From: Psettodes erumei
Taxonomy: Eukaryota > Chordata > Actinopteri > Pleuronectiformes > Psettodidae
Reading direction: 5' to 3'
DNA length: 64,000 nt
Assembly: GCA_016785225.1 (NCBI GenBank)
Contig: JAFBJZ010000914.1
Location: 682,001 to 746,000, forward strand
Shown here: in pieces, positions 1-11,400 of the stretch
Position numbering within the stretch: position 1 is the first letter of the stretch
Layout: every line of letters begins with the position of its first letter
Program-made: the position numbers and the translations under genes
The notes under the pieces: model-generated
Seen by the model: the letters and a program-made list of their open reading frames with translations, nothing else
Database searches by the model: none
What the model was told of the DNA's origin: nothing

Positions 1-1486
1 GGAAAATTACACTAAAACCACAATGTGATTCAGTAATTTAAAAAAAACATCTTTTATTCCATGTTTACAATCCACAAATCAAACATCCAGCAAAATGTAG
101 CACAAGGTGGAAGTAAAGAAGAAATCCCAGAACAGGCCAGACTGTACAGAGGATAGTGAATACGCAGCAGCCTGAATGACACTGGAGACACAGTGTAATT
201 CAGGAACAGTAGCAGTATGGCATTAGCAAAAACATCAAGTAACTGCTGGTGTGAGCAACAAAGTGCTTCCTCGCTTGATTTAGGACACAATCTATGTTTG
301 TGTTTCAGCTTTTCTATTAATAAGCACGTGAGGAAAATTAGCACGAATAAGAAAAGAATACCATCTCCACTTCAGTCACGAGCAATGATTTGGTTGATTT
401 GGGCTCATCTACCTTTATTTCACAGTGACTTTTCCTGAGGTGCGCCGTGTTCACTTTCACTCTGGGTGAGATTTAACTTTCCTTGGTTGATGCTGGTAGT
501 GGTGCAGTGTTAATGACAATGGCTTTAAATTGTCCTGTACGGACAGTGCTGTCCCTTAATGATCCAAAAGGCACAGACAGAAACGTACTGTAGGTCATTT
601 CCAGATAACTGTGAATCTAAAAAAATACTCATCATCATCATCATCATGAAGGTGCCGATATGACCAAATCCAGCTGAGGCTGCATACTTACAAAAATTGA
701 AAAGAATTGATGAAGGAAACACTTCTGACAGATGTACTACAAAATATGAGGTTTGGAATTCATTGGCAGATAACTAAGGTAAGCCTGTCAGGCGGCACAT
801 ACTGCGACAATATACATTCATAATAGAACATCTTTAAGAATCTCCATGAAAATATCAGTCATTCCAATTAAGGTGAAGGTCTGAAACACAACGCATCCGA
901 GGTTGTCATTTGTGGTTGGGCTGGAGTTTCATTAAAAATATGTAATGAAAGTTCACTGATGAACATAATGAACAGTATTAGTTTTTATGTCGGGTTCAGG
1001 CCCAATTTAGGTTTGGACAGAATTTGTCGGGCATCTGATACAGTACATTACCGTACATCAGAGTGGAACAACATAATAATTACTTCAGGTTATTATGTTA
1101 AATTAAATAATTGTCATATAGATAAAAATGATATTGGTGTGGAGATCCATGCTCACAGGCTGCTGCCTTAAAGTGAAGAGATTAATAAATCATGCACAGA
1201 CACTGTTAAATATGTTCATGTTTAGTAAAATGTAAGGGTATGTTTCGAACTTCTGCAATAAGTATCTGACATTCAGAATAAAGCAGGGGAATTAATCATT
1301 TTTCATATTAACCTTTTAGGTCATGGGTATCAGCTGATACTGAGTACTGATCTGATACCAGTGTTTAATTAGTAAGCTGTATAATTTATGTGTAAGGCAA
1401 CATCAGGCTTTAACAAAGTAAATATCTCTCTCTATATAACATATATAAATATCTATCTGTGTGTATATATATCATCCATATATCAG
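1..1486. other. Intergenic DNA, no gene supported
   Basis: AT-rich sequence. The minus strand has AATAAA near 53-58, which could be the end of a neighbouring transcript, but no coding exon with convincing splice sites is seen. Short AT-rich runs occur at 1420-1475. Confidence 0.5.
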
Positions 1487-1935
1487 CCACAAGATCAAAA
1501 CCACCTGTCTGATAGTGTGTAAGTCAACCTTCTGCAGCCAAAACAGCTCTGACCATCAAGGCTAGACTCCACAAGACCTCTGAAGGTGTCCTGTGTTATC
1601 ATGCACCAGGATGTTATCATCAGATCCTTTAAATCCTGTAAATTGGGAGAAGGGGTCTCCATGGATCAGGTTTGTTTTTCCAGCACATCCCACAAATTAA
1701 GATCTGCATTTGGAGGCCAAGTCAACACCTCAACTTATTGTCATGCTCCTCAAACCATTCCTGGGAATCTTGCAGTGTGGCAGGGCACATTCACATTATC
1801 CTGCTGAAAGTGGCCACTGCCATCAGGGAACACTGCTGCCGTGAAGTTGGTTACCTGGCCTGTTTTTTCCTGCTTCCAACAAATCAACTCAAGAACTGAC
1901 TGTTCACTTGCTGCTCCAATCCCCTGACAGGTGCA
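1487..1935 (-). mobile_element. Tc1-like transposon fragment (family A), antisense
   Basis: The plus strand reads as the complement of a fish Tc1-like transposase. The stretch with cctcaaaccattcctgggaa and the following cagtgtggcagggcacattc corresponds to the region coding for the catalytic QDNAPCH..VQEWFEE part on the minus strand. It is eroded by stops and indels and is not functional. A second fragment of the same kind lies at 13660-13795. Confidence 0.65.
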
Positions 1936-2055
1936 GCAAGATTGAGAGAGGATGTATAAAATTAAAGCTTAAGCTAAATAATATTAACCCTTAACTTAAC
2001 CCTCTAAGTTATATGCAAATCAGGTGTCTGATCTTTAAAACACATTGTCAAAACG

Positions 2056-3105
2056 TCATGCTTGATGACTGGCACCAGGTGTGTTAAATGGGGCTTGTAC
2101 TTTACATTTGCAAGTGGGTAGATCTCCAGGAGCAGTTTCAAGTAGTTTGCTGACAGCACCAGGAACAGAAATTGAAGGAACATGGATATAAGAAGTGGAA
2201 GACCAAGAAAAATAAATGAAAGAGCTGCTAGAAAACTTGCTCATGAGCTACATAAGGATCCAAAACAAGCAGCACCGGACCTGCAAAAGTCCTTAATGGC
2301 GAGTGGAATAAAAGGCCACATCATCCGAAAGCCATTGCTTACATTTAGACACAAGGCAGCATAATTGTATGCTAAAAACGTATGTCAACAAACCAGATTA
2401 CTTTTAGATCAAGATCATGTGATCTGATGAGACCACAGCTGAATTATTTGGTCATAACTCACACAGGAACATGTGGTGAGAAAACAAATCTGCCTCCTGG
2501 AGATAAACATCATACCCACAGTCAAACATGGAGGGGGCTCACTGATGTTTTGGGGCGATACTGTATGTCTGCATCAGACTCTGGAGCTCTGCAGCCAAGT
2601 TTTTAAAGATTTGAAAGCAAAGCCTCAAAACAAAGAGGCAGTGGATCCTTCAACAAGACAATGATCCAAAGCATGTTGCAAAGTTAATTCAGTAAAGGTT
2701 TAAATAGAATAAGGTGAATGTTTTGTCATGACCTTCACAGTCTCCAGACATGATTATCATTGAAACTGTACATATCAGACAGCCAAGCACTCTGGTAGAT
2801 TTGGAACAAATATGTCATGAAGAATGGACTAAAATTAGGTCTGAGAGGATACAAAAGCTGCTCAGAGGGACCCTAAAGAGGTTGGAGGAGGTTATAAAGG
2901 CAAAGGGAGGACATGCAGAGCCTCAGAGAACATTTCATACAGGAGGATGCAAACTACTGTTCTGATATAATTTTCATTTTATATACTCCTTGACCATTTT
3001 TGTTGCTTTTGACGATGAAGGGACATTTGTATGAGTTGAATGTGTGTTAAATATTGTGTTGATCGAAAAAAAAAAATCAGTTTCACTCTTTCAGCCATTT
3101 CAAAG
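2056..3105 (+). mobile_element. Tc1-like transposon remnant (family B), copy 1
   Basis: Reads sense on the plus strand. An N-terminal helix-turn-helix part with RSGRPRKINERAARKL starts near 2182. The catalytic-region motif IPTVKHGGGSLMFWG lies near 2510-2555, and a C-terminal part with LEQICHEEWTKIRSERIQKL near 2795-2860. Frames are broken by stops and deletions. It shares long near-identical stretches with 22495-23200. Confidence 0.8.
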
Positions 3106-3814
3106 TGTGTGTGTGTCTGTATGTGTGCGGGTGGGGGGGCTCAACTGTATATGGAGGTCTACTGGTGAACTGCCGACACATGACCTAGTACACACACATA
3201 GATGTAAACGTGCATTGAATAGATGGGCTCCATAGATTGGTTTTCTCATCACAGATACCTCTTCCAACTATTTGAGTCAGTATGGGACAGTATCTGATAG
3301 ATGCATTGCTGTATCATATCCTGTATGCTGTACTTTGACTGAAAACAACTTCCATTTCCATTCAGACCACAGATTTATACAAGCCTGTCTTACTGACTGG
3401 AGGACTGGAGTTTGACAGATGTGGGTGTACCAGGGAGGGAGACGCTACAAAGCTGCATTATGGGAAATGTAAGCTCCATTCACTTTGGACAGTCGACATC
3501 TGATTTTAGTCACCTGAGGCACAGAAACATGTTCTGAATGATCACATTGGTGAGTGATAAAAGAAATAATTTTACCATCTCGTAGATCATGTTGTTGTTC
3601 AAAACATTTGTATTTAAATCTTGTCTGAGCGTTCAAATCAGTGAGGAGTGAATGACTTGGTGAGGCTAAATGCTAGCACCTCAGACCATTTGAACATGTT
3701 GCTGCACAGCAGTGTGAACCAACAAGATAAGAGGATGACTGTAATAGAAGCAATTCATCAAAAATATTCCATACAGGCACCAAATTATAGCAGTTACAGA
3801 TACCATTTAAAGTA
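3106..3814. other. Intergenic DNA, nothing recognised
   Basis: A short TG-rich tract around 3105-3135 and otherwise unremarkable AT-rich sequence with no supported gene. Confidence 0.5.
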
Positions 3815-4773
3815 CTTAAAGTCAGACTATGTAACCTTTGAAAGAAGAAACAACAAATCATTGTGTTACAAAATGTTGAAGCTGTTGCTTTGGGTTTTGC
3901 TGCTACACTCCCTTGTTGTTGATGTTAGCTTAAAGTGGCTAATGTTGCTATGTACCAGACATTAGAGTCAATTTGCTGCCTTTACAACTTTTCATGACTT
4001 GTGCTACTGTTAAGTATGTATTAGCATGCTACAGAAAACAGTCAAACTCAAAGTTAGCGCACTGAGGCTGTTGCTGTGTCACTTAGCGTGTGGCTAGTTT
4101 AGCTTGGGATTTGGGTTCAGTTAGAGCTTCAAAAGGCTTAAAACATAGACCGAGTCGTCTCTGACACCTGTGTCAAGAAAAGGACCAGCATAATATTGGT
4201 GAACATTCAAATCTTCTCAAAAAATGTTATAATAGAAATTGGTATTGACTTTTGTGATTATAAACTGCAGAGGAAAGAGTTCAGAAATATCACTGAAACA
4301 AGAACTGTGCCATGAGTATGATCTAGTTGCAGTTCTGATCATCAGTAAATAATGGATAACAGTGTACACTAAATATAAATGTACATCATATAGTTAATCA
4401 TCTGGCATGTACATTAATAACAGAGTTTCCTCAAAATTGACTGTACCATCAATAATCAGTAAAATCCATTTGTATGACTCATGAGGGACTTGTTCTAATA
4501 ATAAATCTATGAATTTTTTGTCATGCCTCTCAGTTCCTCATGTGACAAAAAATTTCACCGGCATCTCTTGTTGGTGCAATCATTAGTACATTATTTCTAT
4601 TCAGTGTGTGAGATCGGCAGCAACCCACTTTGCGAAGAGGCATTAGCTTTGCATGCTTTAAAACACAGCTATCTGATGATACCGCTAAAGCAAATGACTG
4701 AAGAGAAACTTCAAGGTGCTGCGGTTCACAGTGGCTGACGTTCAGTAAGAGTTACATAGTCTCACTTAAAGAT
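3815..4773. mobile_element. Non-autonomous DNA transposon with long terminal inverted repeats
   Basis: The left end has aaagtcagactatgtaacct at 3819-3838. The right end has the reverse complement of an almost identical sequence (gttacatagtctcacttaaa at 4751-4770). About 22 of 25 terminal bases match in inverted orientation. The interior encodes no recognisable transposase. It inserted directly beyond the putative stat5 poly(A) site. Confidence 0.65.
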
Positions 4774-4779
4774 GTGCTT

Positions 4780-5307
4780 ATTTAAATAAGAATTTTCTGG
4801 ATTCTCTCAATACTACTAAAATTTATTGTGATTCAATTTGAGGAGAAGCTAGTCTGGCTACTCGCTCATCTACGAAGAAATTTTATGCAAAAGTCTCCTG
4901 CTCATCAGGCACATATGAATGAAAAGCTTGTGTAAAACTGTCTCACTTTTGTATAAAGATTTCAATGATCCAAACCAGCTCCACCCGGCCACCCTGAGAA
5001 ACTATGGTAAGCGGGAGAGGACATTAAGACCAGCTTCTGTCAAATGCCACTCACACTGAGTCTAGAAAGCAGACTTACTACCTCCGCAGAAACACTTAGA
5101 CGGCTATGCATTGCTGGACCTGTCCTCTTCCAAAACTCCTGTGGGCAACCAGAACTGATGAGTGGTGAATTGTAATTTGGATCTTCCAGGATGCCTGAGA
5201 AATCAGAACATTGGTCCTGGCCCTGGTTGCAGTCCAGTGAGAATTGCAGGTGTGGGTTTTTGTTTCTGTTGGGTAAGACTGAGAAGACCTGACGGTGCGC
5301 AGCAGGT
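4780..5307 (-). other. Candidate 3' untranslated region of stat5
   Basis: About 480 nt downstream of the stop, the minus strand carries AATAAA (plus-strand TTTATT at 4822-4827). This is the first such signal, and it lies just before an inserted terminal-inverted-repeat element. Other polyadenylation sites further down cannot be excluded. Confidence 0.4.
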
Positions 5308-5431
5308 TCAGGACTGCTGGCTGCTCCACTGGTTGGCCATCGGCCTGCGCAGTAGCTCCTCTACGTGACGGGCCACATCCATTGTGTCCTCCAGGTCAAA
5401 GTCACCATCTGCATCCAACATGGTGTCGCTC
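5308..5431 (-). CDS. stat5b: stat5 exon 19, C-terminal activation helix and stop
   Basis: Residues 746-786: SDTMLDADGDFDLEDTMDVA, then RHVEELLRRPMANQWSSQQS and TGA at 5308-5310. The amphipathic DFDLEDTMDVA segment is the conserved STAT5 activation helix. Confidence 0.97.
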
Positions 5432-8400
5432 CTGACCAGATAAGAGCAGGGACAAACTCTCAAAAGGGGGTTCACTGGGAATCGATTGGTGGATGCTCTA
5501 CAATGCATTAGCTAGGATGTATTAAATGTAGGTAAAAATAAATTCAAAAGATTTTGGACATACCCAGCCACTTCTACCTCAACCAATTCAAATATGATCT
5601 CCATATTTTTGCAGAGGGGATTATCTTTTCAGCATTCAACTCATGTATACAGTGGGGTTAGCACACAGCTGTTGAAGATGAACTGGAAACCTTTACCCAA
5701 AGCCTTTTTTTGGCCGCTTGGGGGTGGCGAAAACACCCATCATTTGTTAATTTATTTATGGATGCAGCAGTAGACACAACCAGGAGCATCCATCTGTGAT
5801 GAATTTAAGCCCAATATTCACTCTCCTTTAGCTCTGTCTTTGAGCTCTCCTGAGGGAAATGTGTGGCTCTTTAGCCGCTAAATAGTCCACTACGGTCACC
5901 AGCACCTCGATGCTGAGCAGGTAGAGAACAGTGGGTTTTTAGAGTGCTCTCTCTGAAAACACTACTAAAGACTAACACTATGGAAGCAGTGACTCTGAAG
6001 ATTGTAGGTCCGAAAGCCACAGATTTCATCTCTATGTTATATACGGATAGTTTGGCAAAGTTCTTGTCTAGTCTCTTAGTAGAAACACCAATAATATAAC
6101 TGAACTTATTCAGTCTAAATTTATAGTTAATATACGTCCAGCATTCAGTTGTAAGTCTGCAATTTATTTAAAGTATCATAAGGCAAAATGCCCCCTTTTA
6201 GTTTAGTGTTCACAGGATCTTATGTTGAGTAAATAAATGAAGTAAAGCGTAGTAATGAGTATGCTTACATAGGAGGGTAAACAGTGAAGTTGTTGGGGTG
6301 GCTCACAGAGGGAGAAGCCGTCTGGTCCATGAATGTAGTAGTTCCCCCAGTGGGTTCAGGGTGTGGGGTGGTAAATCTACCAGAGACACATGTCACGTGT
6401 TACTTCAGCAATTTCCATGAACACAGTCCTCTATGAGGGCATGTCAGTGACAACAAATTAAGCGCTCCCACGCGTTTTGTTTTGTTTTTCCATCGACAAC
6501 ATAATTAATGAAAATTCCTCTGCACATTATGCAGTTTAACTGAATTTAGGTGATGTACACAGCTCTGTGCAAAGGTTTTAGGCACTTCTGGTGTTTGGAT
6601 TCCTATCTGTCACCCAATACCATCAAGGTCTAAAATCAAATCGACAGCATGAGAACGAGCCCTACAATAAAGACGTGAGGAACTCCTGTCCAGATGTTCT
6701 GATGTTCTGGCCACACAGAGCTCCAATCTAAGCATCATCCAGTCATCCAGGATTATAAGACATGAAGAGACAGAAGAACTGTGGCAAGTTCTCCAAGATG
6801 CTTTGACCAATCTACCTACCAAGTACCTACAAAACTGCATGCAGGTGTACGAGTTGTACGAGCATGTTTTAAAGGGCGTCACAGCAAATACTGGTTTGAT
6901 TTGACTGAATACATCTGGACTTTACTTTTAGTGCATAAAACCTGTTCACAGTGCTTTATATAAGCCCTCGGGATCCTTCAGTTCAATGATATTCCACCGA
7001 ATAAAAAAGAATTGCAACATTCCAGTGAATAAATTAATATACAGCAGCGGCAGCTTACATCCTAAAAAGAAAGTTGCAGTGAAAAAATTATATGATATCA
7101 ATGCAAATGTCACCCGTTTGCAGCTCATAAGCCAAAAGACACCCCTGTGTCAGATTCTCTTGAATGGTTAGGGGAGTTAATTTGCCAGTGGCAGTTTTAG
7201 AAAAGAGGGGAAAAAATACAATTACTTACTCTGGCACAACTTGTTTTATCTGTGGTTTTACATATCCATCCACTGCTTTTGCTGCAAGAGAAACATGATG
7301 CCTAAACTGAATTTCAGAGTAATTTCAATTTTACAGTATTACTCAACAGGTCCAGCTTTTAAAACCAAGTACAACAACTCAGTTACATTAAAATACTGTA
7401 AGATATTTTAAAGAAGGAATTCTTTATTTCACTGAGGTAAAAACATCTTATTTGCAAATGTGTGTATTTAGCTGATTGCAGAGATATACTGATGTGAATA
7501 GAAGCAAGTAGTAAGCAGTGCTGATACATACAGAGTGGAGGGGTGTAGTACTTGGCAAAAACCTCATCTTTGGGCCGGTCGGGGTAGAGAAACAGAAGGT
7601 GGTTCAGGTCACTGATGCGATCAGCCAGAGAGCGAATGGAGAAGTCTTTGGTTGTATAAGGCAACAGATTCCAGACCAGCCTCTCACCTGGCCAAACACA
7701 GGAAAACCACAGATTACAATAACTGTATTTACCAAGGCTCAATATATTATTGACATATAATTATTGTGGCAGAGATACAGATGACTGATGCATAATGCAT
7801 GAATGAGTAGAAATAGTGTCCTGATATTGACAGGAGAAAATCAAACCTGAATGCTGTATCACCAGAGCTTAAGTTTTGCTTTGTGTGTTTATTGTTTGAT
7901 TCAGCTTTCTGTTATTTCAATGAAAATAGAAGTAAATGCCCTAGAAATAAAAATGAGAGAGAGAGAGAGGAAAAAAAGGCTATAAAGCAGTTCGCTACCT
8001 GGTTTGTTGGGATTCTCAGCCACCCAGGCGATGGTGATGCCTCCGATCTCAGAGTCACTAAACCGCAGCAAGAAGGTGCCATTGGGTTTGGACAGCAGCA
8101 TGTCCTGTGCCTGCTGCTTGTTGACAAAGCCCAGGATGGCCCTGCAAACAACACATAGACACACACACACACATATATTGCTCACCATTCAAGCTGTCCT
8201 ACCACTTAATCTGTTATAGCAGGTGAAGGCAGAAATTACGTGTTCCATACATCCTTCTCCACTGAATTGTTTCATGAGTATTAAGCACTCCTCCCAGTCT
8301 TAGGGTCGTCAGTTGACCAATATTGAAACAGAACAGCTTTATTTTTGCTATGCCCATCTGTTCAGCTCAGATATTGTTTTCTACCTTTTCTTGGATTGCT

Positions 8401-11400
8401 GTTTTAGCAGTGAAAAACCTGTTACTAGTAAAAATAGTTAAAAAAAAAAGAAGAATCAACGAGTCATTACCCATCATTCCAGTGAGGCTTGAGATGTTTC
8501 TTCATGAGCTCCACAACTCCATCAAACCATTGCCAGAACGTGAAGGTGCGTCCAGGTAAGCTCTCCTGTACAAATTAAGCATATTAAGTCTAAAAAATCA
8601 GGTAGTAAGATGGTTACTGTAAAATGGCGTTACCTTATTGCAGCACGACAATAGGATTTTTTCCCCACCAACCCTATTTAGTGGTTTTTAGCAAAATGAT
8701 GTTGCCACTGACAGACAGCACAGTGTTTTTCTTCTAGAGAAGATATGTAGAAATGAACTGGCCTCACCCGATTGAATTGGGCCCAGGATATGGTCATGTT
8801 GTTGTAGTCCTCAGGGTTGTTGCTGCAGCTGGTAAAAGCCTTCTGTGCCAGGAAGACCAGGTTATCCTCTGACAGGCCACGCCCACTGTGCATCTCTGCC
8901 TTGTACTTCATATCGAGGGCCTCGCACAGCTGGGGCCACATCACCTTGTCTGGCACAATGAACGGCACCCTGCCCTGAAGAAAAGAAAATAGCATCCATA
9001 ACAATGGCAGTTCAGTACCTCACTGTTGGTTCATTTGTTTCTGATCACTAACACACAGTATTCATTCATTTATTCATTTCTTTTGACAAAACTTCAGAGA
9101 ATTAGTACTTTGTGGTATATTCTAAGATTAAAAAATTACACTGTAGGACCAGAGGGAGACATGTGAAAACATAACTATAACTATAACATAACTATAGCTG
9201 CTTGAAAAAAAAAAAGGTTTGATGTTTCTGTGTCTTATTCTGCACAAATCTAATGAAAATACAGAAACCAAGAATGGTATGATCTGTCTCTCATTTATAG
9301 CTGTCAATTAATTAGTCGATTAATGAATCAGCAAGTGGACAGAAAATGAGTAAGCAACTATTTGGATAATGGAATCTTCATTTCAGTCTCTCTTCTTTGG
9401 CAAGTTTACTTTTATTATACAGTTTACAGCATAGGAAGATACAGGAAACATGCTGGTAAATTGAATATCTTTGTAGTTTTGGACAAAATGAGACCTGAGC
9501 AGGATCTGCATCTGTTGGGTACTATGATCAGTGGAGATGTAATCTACACCCTGTTCCCAAATGAACATTTGGGTCAGCCAGGCAGTGCACATGACACTGA
9601 GTCAGAATCAAGTTCAATTTGTGTGTGCCTGATAAATAATTACGCTTCAATCTCAGAAGTGTCCCGTTTAACAAAAATCAGCCATCTGGAATCCAGAAAC
9701 AGTTCACAGAATTTTGTATGGAAACAAATCATGTTGCTCTCTTCTCATAAAATCTATGAGTATCTATGCTTGAGTATGGTGCTCAATACAGGTGATACTT
9801 TTGTGACATAGGATGACACTGCTTTTATGTCCCATATGGTCTAGCGGTAAGGATTCCTGGTTTTCACCCAGGCGGCCCGGGTTCAACTCCCGGTATGGGA
9901 ATACCTTTTTTTTTTGTATTCAAATTCATAGCCATATTTTTAACTGTGATCTAATCCTGTTGATCCAGCACTTTCACTGCATCATTCATTTTATATAGCC
10001 CACTGCCTGTAAAATATTGTATATATACTTTCTTGTTTAAATTCATAACCACAGTTATTTAATAGTATGTTATATAGTTATGTATATTCTGAACTACTCA
10101 TTTGCACTTGTGGTTAGAGGCTAACTGCATTTTACTGCCTTGTACTTCTGACATGTAGTGACAATAAAGTTGAATCTAATTGTATTTATAAGGCACTACT
10201 GCAGAAAACGGCCTTGTGACCTCTGCTCCCTGGTTTCATTGAAATAAAGCACTAACAATGGCAGGTCACAGGACATGTGAACATTAACTGTCCCTCTTGT
10301 TCAAACTGAATTTGGAAAAACTGGTTTCTGATCGTATGCTGCGTACAAATGGGGAGTTACATACCTTTATATAGCGAGAACACTTTAACATGTTGTACTT
10401 GTATTTGCAACCGCATGCTTCTCTTAAATGTGACAATGTGTAATTATTTTAAATTTATCTGTTTGTTTGGCTATGCTTAAACTCCTATCAACTTTTGGAT
10501 ACACATTCAGTGTTGTTTTGAATCAGCACATGGGATTTGTTGACAATAAGAAAATATAGAACATGACCTATACTTTGATAGCCCATGCTGCTATCTAATA
10601 CTTGACTTACCGGCTCAGCAAAGGCATTGTCCCACAGGACTGTTGCTGTGGCATTGTTGTCCTGACTGCCGTGGACGATCACTACCACAGGCAGTGATAA
10701 GGTCTGCAGGTTACAAGCGAGAAATGCGAGAAAGCATTAGGTTGAGAAAAAGCATGCCATAATTTTGCTGAATATTAGCTGTTTGAATATTAACCATTTA
10801 ACAATCAAACAAGGGACCCAGAGTCGTTTAACTGCTATTCATGGGTATAAAAGATCAAATGTCCTATCTGATTACTTTGACATGGAAGACCAGCTCATTT
10901 CCCCCGACACTGAACTGTGATTCAAACAGAACTGTGAACTTCTCCTCTGTCACTGACTCGGCCCCTCGACGGTCGGAGCGCTTGATCCGTTTCAGTGACT
11001 GTAAACACACACAGCAAATATATGAGAGGACATCAGAGACATATTCCTTCATTCCAATGAATACAGTCAGTGTAGTGCACTGAAACTACTGTGAAATTGC
11101 ATTTTCAATCTCTGGAGAGAAGTAGTGAACAGGCTCTGGGAACACACTTCAGCATTACACCAATTTTCTTGTTTGACAATTTGAGAGGAATCAGATTTAT
11201 CAGCCTTTAAAATTCACACAATGCTTGGGATCAATTCATTGTTGTTCATGGGCTTGATAAAAAAAAAAAAAAATCACATTTTTTATTTGAATGATCCAAT
11301 ATTGATTCTTATCTATCTTGTGCCTCTTCTCAGTTATCGTGCAGATCTAAGCTTGAGGTAATGTAACAGAAATATTAAAACATGCACAAAAAGATCAAGA

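Noticed and set aside
7883..8219. Several overlapping plus-strand frames around 8 kb
   Set aside because: All are antisense shadows of stat5 exon 15.
9362..9811. 149-codon plus-strand frame in stat5 intron 12
   Set aside because: Begins within a dispersed repeat, has no protein-like motifs and no relation to stat5 or the tRNA; treated as chance.
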